Notes: a model not told the origin generated them from the letters alone. 64,000 nucleotides of DNA from Jacaranda mimosifolia (GCA_018894105.1 CM032129.1:33249468-33313467); one strand, 5' to 3'. Counted from the first letter of the stretch, positions 12,981 to 24,604 are shown. A program made the numbers and translations.

Positions 12981-13890
12981 CTATATGCAAGACATTAGTT
13001 ATTGCATCATAAGATGGTTTAGATCCTGTAAAATATTATTGATTCTTCACTTGAAAATTTGAAATTCTCATTAATGGAGTGGATGCTTGCCTATTATCCT
13101 TCATAATAACCTCTCCATTGCCAAAAAGTGGGCTGAATTGAAGTATATCTACCTAGTCAAGTTTGATATGCGCATTAGGGCTTCCGACTTGGTGACAATT
13201 TTTGGTGCAAATGAGCAAAATGTTTCTTATACAGACAGATTCAGAAGCTGAATAAGTAGTCACTTATTAACAGTTTGTCAAGTATAAAAGCATAGTCATG
13301 GCCTCCACTCCGGATTCTCAGTTCTATTCCAGCATTCTTGGAACATGTTACAATTTCCTGGACCTGGGATTCTTGCAAAGGCGTCAAGATTATCGAGGGT
13401 TTGGGGGTTTTTGAAGTGTTGAAACGGCTGTTTATAATGCGATCTTGCAACGCAGATGTGTAGTTTCTGCTGCTTGGCGAGAAGATTATTTTTGTCAATT
13501 CTTCTTCGGGATTTTGCCTCTTGACAGACATCTGAGAAAGCAATCTGAGGCTGCAAAGGAAAAAGAATTGAGATAGCAGAATAGAAAGAGCAGAGGCTGC
13601 CGCCTGAAGAATGCTGATTGATATCCTAACTGGAAAGAGTTGCTCATGGCTAGCTATATTGTTGGTGGAGAAATGCCTTTTCTTTTTTTGGCCCAGCCTA
13701 TTTGTGCTTTAATTGCTTCTAATGGGAGATTCTGATTTCAATCCTTGTAAATTTTCATAATAGGATTATTCTTAGAAATTTAATAAAGGCAACCCAGCCT
13801 GTAACAAAATATGAACAAAATGTGTAAGAAATTATGACAAAATTAAGATGATAATCTGTCATTTGAAGAATGGGAAGGTAAAATATCCTG
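12981..13890. repeat. Duplication unit a (carries the broken BBE copy)
   Basis: The flank from 12981 (ctatatgcaagacattag, later gattcttcacttgaaaattt) matches the 3' flanks of BBE5 (from 23563) and BBE6 (from 30218). The flank from 13648 to 13890 (aagatgataatctgtcattt) matches the DNA upstream of BBE3, BBE5 and BBE6. This shows the broken gene derives from the same duplicated segment. Confidence 0.75.
13291..13647 (-). pseudogene. Truncated, frameshifted BBE-like pseudogene
   Basis: The start codon at 13647 opens a signal peptide much like those of BBE3, BBE5 and BBE6 (MSNSFQLGYQSAF). The reading frame is broken near 13501-13508: one A is missing from the codons for IPKEE, giving an early stop. 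Past this point the other frame continues as a clear N-terminal BBE domain (ELTKIIFSPSSRNYTSALQD, then KPSIILTPLQESQVQEIV). Similarity stops right after RSGGHDY, the flavin-binding His motif, at about 13291. The rest of the enzyme, including the Cys motif and the whole C-terminal half, is gone, yet the normal 3' flank resumes just below 13255. This is an internal deletion of more than 1.2 kb, not a 3' truncation of the unit. Confidence 0.9.
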
Positions 13891-14118
13891 GTTGCAAATT
13901 TTTACATAAATTCTTATTTGGACTGCTAATTTTCATGACATAAGTTCTTATCTAAATTGCAAATTTTTAAATCTTATCTAGAATGGCAATTTTAGTATAA
14001 AATAGCAATCTTATATAGATTGTAAATGTTTAAAGTGTATCAAGCATATTTGCTTATTTTATGTAATAAAGTTAAGAATTTTTTTATTTGTATGCAATAA
14101 GAGATTGTGGAATCAAAT

Positions 14119-15240
14119 TTAATTTGACATTTTAAGACAAATTTGACCATACTTGACGAAGTTTGAACGTAATAAATTATAAAATGTTATATAACAATTT
14201 GCAGCTTCAGATTCATTACCATTAACTTCAAATTTTAATATGATGTAGATTTAGCATACATTTGAAAATTGAGTTTGGATTCTCTTAATATTTTATTCAC
14301 GTAATGAATTTGACATTCTAAAAAAATTTGACCACATTGTAATAAATTATAAAATGTTATAACAATTTCAGCTTCAGATTCATTAGCATTAACTTCAAAT
14401 TTTAATTTTATGTAGATTTAGCATACAATTGAAAATTGAGTTTGGATTTTCTAAACATTTTATTCACTTAATATATGTAATAGTGATGATAATTTAATGC
14501 TCGGTCGATAATTTTTCACTATATTCTTTCTCCTTGTAGTGTAAAAAATAAATATATGCATCAAAAAGACATACAAATGTATTTCTCGTGACATTTCACC
14601 TGCAAGAAGAAAATTCACTACCATCAACTTTAGATTTTACTATTCTTCAGATTTTAGCTTACATTTGAAAATTGAGTTTGAATTTTCTCAATATTTTGTA
14701 TTGATTTAGTTTATATAATTAGTGAAACTTTTAAAACATCATATTTTATCACTGTTCTTTTTCCTTGCACTCTCCATATGCAACAAAAAGATGTGGTTGC
14801 CAACATACAAATATATTTTCATGTTTCACCTCCAAGAGGAAATTCATTATCGTTCAACTTTAAATTTTAAAGTCTACAAATTTAGCATACACTTGAAAAT
14901 TGAGGTTGAATTTTTATTTTTGTTACTTAATGTGTGATTGATGAGATTTTCAATACATAATATCTTGTCGCTATATTCTTTTTCCTTGTAATCTAAATAA
15001 CACACATATGTCAAAAAGATGTGATTATTGATGTATGATGTATTTTTTAGTAGAGTAACGTGACATTTTCACTTTCTAGAGAAAATTTATTATTGTTCCA
15101 CTTTAAATTTTAATTCTACAGATTTAATTAACGTACATTTGAAAACTAAGTTTGAATTTTTATTTTTTATTGCTTAATGTATGATTGATGAGATTTTTAA
15201 TACATAATATTTGTCACTGTATTCTTTTTCTTTGTAGTGT

Positions 15241-15295
<55 letters not shown>

Positions 15296-15400
15296 GCATA
15301 ATAAAAGATGTAGTTGCTAACATACAAATGTATTTCTTAGTAGGTATACATGATAATTCACCTTAGCATACACTTCAAAATTGAAGTTTGAATTTTCTTA
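14119..15400. repeat. Degenerate tandem repeat, period about 240 bp
   Basis: The anchor ttagcatacatttgaaaatt and close variants recurs at about 14251, 14416, 14654, 14881, 15123 and 15363. Spacings are 165, 238, 227, 242 and 240 bp. Around each anchor are shared phrases such as aacttcaaattttaat and tattctttttccttgtagt. Copies are diverged, so the array is old. It is not coding. Confidence 0.75.
15246..15295. repeat. (AC)n-(AT)n microsatellite
   Basis: A run of about 15 AC units followed directly by about 10 TA units, inside the 240-bp tandem repeat region. It is a likely length-polymorphic site. Confidence 0.9.
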
Positions 15401-17672
15401 CTATTTTTTACATTATAGAATAGGAATAACAATTTTCTTTACCAATATTTACCCATATACAATAGATACAAGTGCAATTTTCCATCTTTTGGGACGAGAC
15501 ATGAATCTTTTTCTCTTCATTTGGATGAAGACGAATATTTAAATACTCATACTCATACACATTCGCTATCTGTTAATATATAATTATTTATGAATATATT
15601 CTTACATACATACATACATATATATATATATATTCGGAATACAATCTCTATTAATTTTTTCAATCACACTTCACGATCCCCATATGCTCGGCCTTCCGCC
15701 CTGCTTTGAAAAATTCATGGGTCGGCAAGCAAGCGAGACAGGATGGGCCAACACTATCGACTAAATCTAGTTCTCATTGATAGGCGCTGTTGTTTCTAAA
15801 CCTTGTCTTATATGATAATTATGACAATAGTTAAAAGTAACCTTAAGCATTTATATCAACCACTTTTTCAGTATTCTTTGACTCTCTTCCATCTCTGTTT
15901 AGACTCTTTTGCTGCCTTGCGTCTTGCCGGTTTCCACACAGTGATTCGCAGGATCACAGCTGACCTCCTTTCCTGACGAAACATTACAGGTAAACATAAC
16001 ACAATTTCTATTTTATTGGTTTTCCTTTATTGAATCTGTATGTTGCTGATTTTTTTTATTTTTTATTTTCCGTTGATTTTCCTTCTTAAAAGATTATTAA
16101 ATCCTTTTTTTTTTTATTAGTGTTTCAAATTATAATTTTCAAATTTTAACTAAAACACTATTTAGGATTTTTTTTTTTTTAAATTTGTTTATCAACGCCC
16201 AAAAATATTTGTGAGGATCTATTTCCAGGGTACCTATTCCTTGTTCCCCCAAGAAATTTGAAGGCAATAGGAACCAATTTTTCTTTGAAAGGTGGGGAAT
16301 GAGGATATAGTTGTTTATTTGTGAGAAAATAATTGTTGAATTAGAATTTTAATAATTCAAAATTATATACTTGAGATTAATGTTATGTATCATCCCTTAG
16401 GTAATTGCAGTTATTACCTTTTTAATTTTGGTAAGAAACGAAATATAATTTTCTAAATCAAATATTTAATACATTTATTTATCTTACCTAATAAAAAATA
16501 CATGGTTTAAAGGTGGAGGGATCACGGATGATAATATTTTTCAAAAACATTTTCATCATTTTAAGGGTTTTTCTTTATTATTATTTTTTTTTCACATACA
16601 TATGTGTGCATAGGGCTATCAATGGATTAAATTTTTATCCGAATTCGATCTGAATTTTAGAGTTTTTGTCTGATTAAAATATCCAATGGAAATTAGATTC
16701 GATTATAAATATTCGTAATTTGAAATAAGTAAATCGAATATGAAATTAAGCAATCCGACCCGTTAAAGATTCGAATTCGAATTTTAATATTTTTTATTAA
16801 ATTAATACTCTTATTATAATATTAATAAAGATTATAAAATAAAATATGTATATTATATTGACCTAATATATATATTATACTATTAACATTGAATCTTTGA
16901 CCAAGAAAAAATAAAAAGAATATTGATAAAATGTCAAATATAATAACATATAATAATTCATTTATGCATTAATATAATGTGAAATAGAAATTTAGTATTC
17001 AAATATTTAACTTTTTAACTAATATATAATCAAAAGTTGTTAAAAATTCAAATATGATATATATTTACTTTATAAATATAATATTTTATAAAATTCAAAA
17101 GGAAAAAAATAAAGAAAAAAATAAATTAGGTCGGATTTTTTAATCAAATTTCGGATATCCATCGAATTCGGATATAGAACTGACTAACAAAGATCTTACA
17201 GGATTTCGGGGCGAATTTGGATATAAATTTTGATAATCAAAGTCATATTTGGATATGGCAGATCCGACCCGTTGATAACCTTACACGTGCCTATATGAGG
17301 CCAGTCAAATTTAAGCTTGGGCTTGATATGTATAAGTGCGAAAATAATGTCACTCAATCAGTTGATTAATATTAATTTATCATTTTAATATAATACTATT
17401 TGAAATTTTAATTTTACCCCTAAACAGAATATTTTAAATTTGAGTGCTAAATATCCCAACTTATATGAGATTTCCATCAAATGGCAAATCAAACTTTGTA
17501 GATGTTAAGCCTAGCTAGTATATTATCATCACATTCTTTTGTAAGGATAAAACACCTGTTTAAGAGGCTGTCAATTAATTATAAATAACATCTAGTTTAG
17601 GGATTGCATCAATGATAAAATAGAACCTTGAATTGTGATTTAGGAGGAAAAATTAGACATGTTTTTTCTTAA
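15401..17672. other. Spacer before BBE3 (3' side)
   Basis: Contains an AT-rich dispersed element at 16612-17281 and poly-T tracts near 16107 and 16172. A less AT-rich patch at about 15880-15990 ends in acag|gtaaac and resembles a leader exon with a splice donor, but no coding exon follows. From about 17520 the sequence matches the 3' flanks of BBE5 and BBE6. Confidence 0.35.
16612..17281. mobile_element. Non-autonomous element with imperfect terminal inverted repeats
   Basis: Left end agggctatcaatggat and right end cccgttgataacct are imperfect inverted repeats of about 14 bp. The interior is rich in gaattcgaatt- and ggatatccatcgaattcgga-type motifs, as in many dispersed plant DNA elements. 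I could not find a clean target duplication, so borders and class are tentative. Confidence 0.45.
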
Positions 17673-19358
17673 TTAACAGAGAATTTCAGGTTGCTGGAAA
17701 GATGTTCGAGACTGATGTCTTCTTCCCCGGTGCCCTGGTGCTTCTCTCTGTAGAGGAGGGATGCTTTGTTCATTCCTGAAGAAGTTGGTGGGATCAACCC
17801 TGGTTTTCACTTGAACCAAACGACGAAAATTGCCTTTGAAATACTTCACCGCATAAACCTTTGCTTCATTAAAGCCATTTGCACCATTGTCTGTACTACC
17901 AATGTCAATGTCTCTATAATTGAGAAATGCTTCTCTGGGATTCTGCGAGACAAATGGGGCTGTATAATTGTAGAACTCTCTGAGATTATCTATGTTGCTC
18001 TTGTCTACCGCAGGCCCGGCTTCTTTCCAGTATAGTAAGTACTGAATTTTGTAAATATTTCCAGCCCTGTGAGGAAATGCGATTTGTGATTCTGGAATTT
18101 CGCTCATCCTTCCACCGTAGGGATTGAACATCATCCATATGTTTCCGGAGGCTGCCATTTTTTCAAATATTCCCTGCAAATTGTTCTTCGGGATTGGAGT
18201 TTTCACGTAATCAGACTTCATCTTAAAGGCACTGGAAAACGCTGGTTTTCTATTTAACAAAGCTTCTTCAGGAGTACTGTCAGGAAACTCTGCCCAGTAT
18301 AAGACTGATTTAATCCAGGTTATCTCCTTACAATCCTCTTTTTTCAATCCCAATTCAGGAAAATCCGAATTCACAAGGGACACCAACTTGTTGGCATCAC
18401 CAAGGAACAAGGCAATAAAGGATGCCCTGACAGTTGTTTTGCCATTACCTTTTCCAGCAACTGGCTGCAAAAATACCCTGACGAAGAGATCTTTGTCGAA
18501 TTTGTCTGCTACATATTGCCAACGATGAACAAGATCTGTTGCATTTTTTTCCTCGGTTTTTAAAACCCGGAAAACTGTCACCAGCGGCGGCACAGGTACT
18601 AAGTTGATTTTGTACGACAATATTACGCCAAAACTAGCGCCACCACCTCCCCTGATAGCCCAGAAAAGGTCTTCTCCCATTCCTTTCCTATCCAGAATTC
18701 TCCCATTTGCGTCAACAATCTTTGCATCAACCACATTATCGACAGAGATGCCATATTTGCGCAGCATGTTCCCGTAGCCTCCTCCGCTGAAATGGCCACC
18801 AACACCTAGAGTCGGGCAAACTCCAGCAGGAAAAGCATGAACTTTACTCTTTTCCCATATTCTGTAATATAGTTCACCAAGTGTGGCTCCCGCTTGTACC
18901 CAGGCTGCTTTATCCTGCATATTAATCTCAATAGATCTAAGATTGAACAAGTCGAGAATGGCAAACGGTGTCTTGCATGTGTATGAAAGACCTTCATAGT
19001 CGTGGCCTCCACTTCGCATTTTCAGTTCTATTCCAGCTTTCTTGGCGCATTTTACAATCTCTTGAACTTGGGATTCTTGCAAAGGTGTCAAGATTACAGA
19101 TGGTTTGTGGATTGTTGAAGTGTTGAAACGGCTGTTTCTAATGAGGTCTTGCAGCACAGATGTGTAGTTTTTGTTGTTTGGTGCGTAGATTAGTTTTGCC
19201 AATTCTTCTTTTGGGATTTTGCCGCTTGACAGGCATTTGAGAAATGATTCTGAAGCTGCAAAGACAAAGGAATTGAAATAGCAAAACAGAAAGAGTAGAA
19301 GTTGGAGCCTGGAAAATGCTGATTGATATTCTGAAGGGAAAGAGTTATTCATAGTCAT
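17673..19358 (-). CDS. BBE3: berberine bridge enzyme-like FAD oxidoreductase
   Basis: Intronless. The start at 19358 (MTMNNSFPSEYQSAF, also used by BBE5) gives 561 residues; the frame is open to 19436, but that adds 26 basic residues before the signal peptide. Numbered from 19358, covalent FAD residues are H119 (GGHDYEG) and C181 (GVCPTLGVGG). The gatekeeper is Leu184, so dehydrogenase behaviour is predicted. The substrate-side set is typical: GGGYG, LQP, KIQY and FLNYRDIDIG. After the usual end EQSIPPLQ comes a C-terminal extension of about 25 residues that is polar and basic at first; BBE5 has a related one. It belongs to one subgroup with BBE5, BBE6 and the broken copy, sharing leader, promoter and 3' flank. 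Confidence 0.95.
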   Translation of the reverse strand: MTMNNSFPSEYQSAFSRLQLLLFLFCYFNSFVFAASESFLKCLSSGKIPKEELAKLIYAPNNKNYTSVLQDLIRNSRFNTSTIHKPSVILTPLQESQVQEIVKCAKKAGIELKMRSGGHDYEGLSYTCKTPFAILDLFNLRSIEINMQDKAAWVQAGATLGELYYRIWEKSKVHAFPAGVCPTLGVGGHFSGGGYGNMLRKYGISVDNVVDAKIVDANGRILDRKGMGEDLFWAIRGGGGASFGVILSYKINLVPVPPLVTVFRVLKTEEKNATDLVHRWQYVADKFDKDLFVRVFLQPVAGKGNGKTTVRASFIALFLGDANKLVSLVNSDFPELGLKKEDCKEITWIKSVLYWAEFPDSTPEEALLNRKPAFSSAFKMKSDYVKTPIPKNNLQGIFEKMAASGNIWMMFNPYGGRMSEIPESQIAFPHRAGNIYKIQYLLYWKEAGPAVDKSNIDNLREFYNYTAPFVSQNPREAFLNYRDIDIGSTDNGANGFNEAKVYAVKYFKGNFRRLVQVKTRVDPTNFFRNEQSIPPLQREAPGHRGRRHQSRTSFQQPEILC

Positions 19359-19813
19359 CTTGCAGATAGAGAAATGTAGTTTCTTCGCCCAGCGCCTAAT
19401 GTGCTTAAGTATTTGGACAGGAGAGTGTGATTTCATTCCTTACAGATTGTTAGAATAAGATTGTTCTTATAGAAATCTAGTACATGTAATTCAACCTATG
19501 TAACCATTCTTCTATGGACAAAATCTGTAACAGATTATGATAATATTAAGATGACCATATGTCATTTGAAGAATGGAAAGGTGAAATATAATCTAGATTG
19601 CCAATTTTAACATAATATTGTCCAAAATATCTAAAGCGTATTTGCATAATTTTTATGTAATAAAGTTAAGAATCTTTTTATTTGCGAACACAATAAATAT
19701 TGTATGCATCAAGAGATTGCGGTGTCAGTTGTCAAATATGAAATTCTACTTGCCTCCAAGACTTAAACGCATAGAAAGCACAGCGTGCAGGTCATGTTTC
19801 CATATGAAATAAG

Positions 19814-20151
19814 GAGATTGAATAAATGATATCAAATTTAATAACCAACAATTAATAAAAGTTTTTAATTTAATCAAAAAATTAAAAGTTGCATAACATT
19901 TCACATGACAATCTTTTGGTAAACGTCATGAATTTATTTTTTTATTTTACTTTGTTCATTTCAAACACATAAAAGAGATTGAATAAATTATATCAAATTT
20001 AATAACCAACAATTAATAAAAGTTTTTAATTTAATTAAAAAATTAAAAGTTCCATAATATTTCACATGACAATCTTTTGGTAAACGTCATGAGATTAATT
20101 TTTTTCTTTTTTCTTTTTTTTTTTTGTAATTTGTTCATTTCAAACACATAA
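19814..20151. repeat. Tandem duplication, unit about 161 bp, two copies
   Basis: The unit starting gagattgaataaat occurs at 19814 and again at 19975, and each copy ends caaacacataaaa. Copies are nearly identical except for the length of a T-rich tract, so the event is fairly recent. It lies between BBE3 and BBE4 in noncoding DNA. Confidence 0.88.
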
Positions 20152-20325
20152 AAATGAATTTCAAATTTAAACCAAGCAAGAAGTCCTCCCTTGGGGTGGA
20201 AATACGTAGAGAGAGAAAAATGGGTCGAACATTGGACATGCTGACAAAGTTTGTAATTTCATAACAAAATCTGCAATTTCATAAAAACATTTGAGTAATG
20301 AATCTAGTAAACCATTGACAGATTA

Positions 20326-21936
20326 TCAAAATGAGCCGCTGTATTTCCATGTTTTTCTTCCCCTAACGGGCAGTACAGGAATGCTTTGTTCGTTCCTGAA
20401 AACATTGTCCGGATCAACCTCAGTTTTGACTTTCACCAGCCTGTCAAAATTACCTTTGAAATATTTCAACCCATACACCTTTCCTTGCTCGTAGCTGTTC
20501 TTAGAGTTGTCATTGGTGCCAATGTCTAAGTCCCGATAATTGAGATATGCTTCTCTAGGATTCTTCGAAACGAAAGGTGTCGTAAAATTGTACAATTGTC
20601 TAACCTGGTCAATGTAATTCTTGTCAGCCGCCTCGCCTTCCTCTTTCCAGTTAACTGAATATTGGATCTTGAAAATGTTGCCAGCTCTGTGAGGGAATGG
20701 TGTTGCTGCCTCAGGAATCTCGTCCATTTTTCCACCATAGGAATTAAATACCAGACCCACTTTTCCAATCTCCACCATTTTCTGGAATAGTTGTCCCAAA
20801 TCGGATTTGGAAATTGGGGTTTTCACGTAATCCGATTTTCGCTTCAAGAAGTTGACCGAATCAGGAGTTCTGTTGAGCAACACACTCGGGGATGAGGTGT
20901 TGTCGAAATTAGCCCAGAAAAGAACTGAATTAATCCAGGGAATTTCTTTGCAATCGGATTTCTTCAATCCCAGTTCAGGGAACTGAGAATCCGTAATTGA
21001 CAAAAGGTTGACAGCGCTGCCAAGGAACAGGCCAATAAACGTTGCTCGAACGCTTCTTGTTTTGTTAGCTGTAATTGGTTGGAGAAGAACCCTGATAAAG
21101 AGATTATTGTCAATCTTGTTAATAACTTGTTGGTACTGAAAAACAGCATCAATTGCATTGTCGTTGACACCTTTTTGCACTTGAAAAACTGTGACAATTG
21201 GTGGGACTGGGACTAGCTCTATCCTGTAAGCCAGAATAACACTAAAACTGGCACCTCCGCCGCCGCGGATTGCCCAGAAGAGGTCTTCCCCCATGGATTT
21301 CCGGTCCAAAACCCTGCCCTGAGCGTCGACTATTCGGGCATCAATTATATGATCAACCGAGAGACCATATTTTCTTAGCAAGTTACCATATCCACCCCCG
21401 CTGAAGTGACCGCCCACACCGACGGTCGGGCAAATGCCGGCAGGGAATGCCAGTAGATTGCTTTTCTCCCAGATTCTGTAATAGAGTTCACCAAGCAAGG
21501 CCCCGGATTGCACCCAGGCGGTTTTGTCCTCCAGGCTGATATTGATGGACCTGAAATTGAACAAGTCAAGGATAACGAAATCTCGGTCAGATACGTATGA
21601 AATGCCCTCGTAATCATGGCCACCGCTGCGGATTTTGAGCTGGATTCCCAGTTTCTTAGAGCATATGACGGATACGCTGACATGGGATTCCACCGTTGGG
21701 GTGATGATTGTGCTGGGTTTTGGGGTGGTGGAGAGGTTGAAGCGGCGGTTTCTGATATAGGTTTGAAGAACATTTGTGAAGGAGGGATTCTCCGGGCTGT
21801 ATAGAATTTTTGAAATTTGATCTCCAGGGATTTTGTTATCGGCAAAGCACCTGACAAATGAGTTATAATCAGAATTTGCAGAATTGGAACCATTGAGAAA
21901 ATATAGAAAAAGGAAAAAGAGAAGATATTTCTCCAT
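20326..21936 (-). CDS. BBE4: berberine bridge enzyme-like FAD oxidoreductase
   Basis: Intronless, 536 residues. It starts with a short clear signal peptide (MEKYLLFFLFLYFLNGSNS). The covalent FAD residues are H107 (GGHDYEG) and C169 (GICPTVGVGG), with Val172 as gatekeeper, so an O2-using oxidase is predicted. Other active-site positions follow the common pattern: GGGYG, LLQPI, FKIQY and YLNYRDLDIG. Ser replaces Gly in ASFSVIL (others have ASFGVIL). It ends NEQSIPVLPVRG plus a short tail. It lies between BBE3 and BBE5 but lacks their flanking repeats, so it is an older neighbour rather than part of the recent expansion. Confidence 0.95.
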   Translation of the reverse strand: MEKYLLFFLFLYFLNGSNSANSDYNSFVRCFADNKIPGDQISKILYSPENPSFTNVLQTYIRNRRFNLSTTPKPSTIITPTVESHVSVSVICSKKLGIQLKIRSGGHDYEGISYVSDRDFVILDLFNFRSINISLEDKTAWVQSGALLGELYYRIWEKSNLLAFPAGICPTVGVGGHFSGGGYGNLLRKYGLSVDHIIDARIVDAQGRVLDRKSMGEDLFWAIRGGGGASFSVILAYRIELVPVPPIVTVFQVQKGVNDNAIDAVFQYQQVINKIDNNLFIRVLLQPITANKTRSVRATFIGLFLGSAVNLLSITDSQFPELGLKKSDCKEIPWINSVLFWANFDNTSSPSVLLNRTPDSVNFLKRKSDYVKTPISKSDLGQLFQKMVEIGKVGLVFNSYGGKMDEIPEAATPFPHRAGNIFKIQYSVNWKEEGEAADKNYIDQVRQLYNFTTPFVSKNPREAYLNYRDLDIGTNDNSKNSYEQGKVYGLKYFKGNFDRLVKVKTEVDPDNVFRNEQSIPVLPVRGRKTWKYSGSF

Positions 21937-22022
21937 TTTTGATTGAGAAGAATAATTTCTGAAAAAGATCTTTCAGAAACCTGTTTATGCTCCTTTTGAA
22001 GACAAAAGCATTGGGGGTTTAA

Positions 22023-22031
22023 CTTTATAAA
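22023..22031 (-). promoter_or_regulatory. TATA-like element of BBE4
   Basis: On the minus strand this reads TTTATAAAG, about 87-95 bp before the BBE4 start codon at 21936. Confidence 0.45.
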
Positions 22032-22402
22032 CAGGAATTTCCCTGGAAAAGAAAGAAATCAAATTTTCCTCCACCCAAATTGGATTATGATCAGCAAAAT
22101 CTTAGTACGAATTCGATTTCACCTACCAATTAATTGAAAAATAAAGCTAAGTGTGATATATATGTGGTTTTTGAATGGAGGATTTGGACTAATTTGAAGG
22201 CCCGGAGCAAACTCAGCACAAATAATTTGGAAGGATTTTGTGCTGTGTATATAGTAATTATTGCATTTCCAGATTTAGCTTCATGAGTTGCCACGATAAG
22301 TAATTTTAGAATTCTACAATGTTGTTCTTGAGGGTTTAATCTGATTTTTATACTTCTGATTATTTAAATACATCACGAATTTTTTTAAGAAAAATTAGAA
22401 TA

Positions 22403-22609
22403 GTCTATCAAAAGTTCCTTCGCCAAATTCAATTGCGCGGGCCTATGACCCTAACAATCGCGACGTGGAGGCTAAAGCAACCTTGATTGTATCAATCCAA
22501 ATCCTAAATTGAGAATGGGTTTGAGGCCGCGATGGTACTTAAATCAGATTGGGACGATCCCCTTGCAAATTTAAAAAAAAAAAAAAAAAAGAAGGTCTAT
22601 CTAAAGTTC
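22403..22609 (+). mobile_element. Poly-A retroposon with 15-bp target duplication
   Basis: Direct repeats gtctatcaaaagttc (22403-22417) and gtctatctaaagttc (22595-22609) differ at one base and bracket a 177-bp insert. The insert is much richer in G+C than the surrounding DNA and ends in an uninterrupted run of about 18 A at 22573-22590. This is the signature of LINE-type target-primed insertion, either a SINE or a retroposed fragment of some transcript. I did not recognise the body sequence and saw no convincing pol III A and B boxes. Confidence 0.75.
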
Positions 22610-22839
22610 ATTTTTCTTTTCAGTTATGCTTATATGTGATATTTATTTATCTAGAATATTACTCTAATATATGGATTATATGGGTTTCATAGAAAATATG
22701 AGGGATGTAATTTTCTCTCTTCATCGCCTTAGAGTGTAGCGTAGGCACGAATATGAAATAAGTTTGCAGAATATGCTATATCCACATGCAATTGTTATAA
22801 GCAATTAATACTTCAATTGAAACATTTCATAAGTTTATG

Positions 22840-23290
22840 AAAATTCTATCAATTTTAGATAGAATTTTGTAAACGGATTTAAATTATTATTAAAAGATTT
22901 ACATAATTGATGATTTAAAAAATGACAAAATTCACAATAGTAAGCAAAGATTTTTGCTCGTTAATAAAAAGAATTCTAAATAATTAGAAGAATCCTAAAA
23001 ATTCAGAATTTGATTAAAATTGTATAATTATAGTAAAAAAAATACCTTCCATATAAATTGATGTGCATTTACATTCAGTGAATGGATTTAAATAATACAT
23101 TAAAAGCTCATTTAATTCACTTAATTGCATATTTAATAATTTAAAAACTTAAAAAGATTCACAATTAATATTAAACATCAATGAAATTATATTCAGCAAT
23201 TAGAAAAAATGAATTTTAAAAAATTAAAATTTAATCAAAATTATACAATTACAATAAAAGAACTCCAATTTTATATATAATATATAGTAC
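22840..23290. repeat. Degenerate AT-rich tandem duplication
   Basis: Phrases around 22872-23050 (ggatttaaat, attcacaat, ttgattaaaattgtataatta) return in the same order around 23083-23280 in altered form. This suggests an old duplication of about 210-240 bp. It is not coding. Confidence 0.45.
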
Positions 23291-24604
23291 GGGCATACAT
23301 CTCGTGTTTTTTTGTGTATTTTTTTTTCCCCTTCTTTTTTAGGTTTGGCATTGGATATCGACAAATGATGCAAATTATATTATAATCAATTTTTGAATTT
23401 CCAATCAAATTAAAGGAAAACTTACGCAGAATTAATATATGATTATGGTCTAAAATTGGAGAACAATTAATAGATATAGAGTGAAATTATAAAACATAAT
23501 GATTTATAGGACAAAAATGCTTTCTAGCTTCTTACTTACAGATTTATGTGCTACATTGCTGCTATATGCAAGACATTAGCATGTTATTGCATCATAACAT
23601 GATTTAGATCCTGGAAAATATTGTTGATTCTTCACTTAAAAATTTAAAATTCTCCTCAATGAAGTCCATTATCCTTCCTTAGAATTGCCAAAAAGTGGCC
23701 TGAATGGAAGTAAATGCATAGTTATCGAATTTGTGCTACTCTAAATATGTGGTACATGTACGTAATACATATTCTTAAATATGATACGTGAGGATAGATT
23801 TAATTGATACGCTTTTTTGGTACGGGGTTTGTTTGAATAGTTTAGTTAGTGTACTTTTAATATATATTTTTAAAAAAAAAGTTAAAAATTATATTAAAAA
23901 AATCATATAAACTTAAAGTTGAAACACTCACATCAATTGTATGTCAATAATAAAAATTACATAATATGTGGAAAGCTACTTGGTTATAATAATAATTATA
24001 TTAATTCTTAACTAATAGAGTGATGCTTTAAGGAAAGTTGATGCCCAATCAAATAAATGTCCATTCTTCAAAGTAAAATTATTTAATACTTGCAGATAAA
24101 AAAGTTTCTACTTTCTAGGACTCAAAATTTAAAAGTAAAAGGCACTCTTATTAGATCAAGACATATAAATATGGTAACTTTACTTTGAACAATTCAGTTT
24201 CCATATATTGGAGTACCAATAGAAGTCATATGGAGTACCAATTCATAAAAGTAATAATTCTCGATACTTGGAGTAAAAGAGAGTATTAGGAAATTATGAG
24301 TAAATACACCAAGTTAAATTTAGTGTGTGCATTTCTTAGAACATCCTACTTAGTGAATAATTTTGGGGTCAAATTGAGCAAAATGTCTCGTATACAGACA
24401 GATTCAGAAGCAGGAGAAATAGAGAATCAAAACCTGTTTAAGAGGTTTTCAATTATAAATAACATCTAAATACAAGATTTCATATTAATGTTGTAATGGT
24501 CATGTTAATAGATGTATACACATAAACACAAACATGGATTGGATCGATTATTAAATAGAATCTTGAATAGCGATCCAAGAGAAATAGGGAAAATACATTT
24601 TTTC

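Noticed and set aside
19359..19436. Basic 26-residue N-terminal extension of BBE3
   Set aside because: BBE5, BBE6 and the broken copy start at the later Met with the signal peptide; the extension would bury it.
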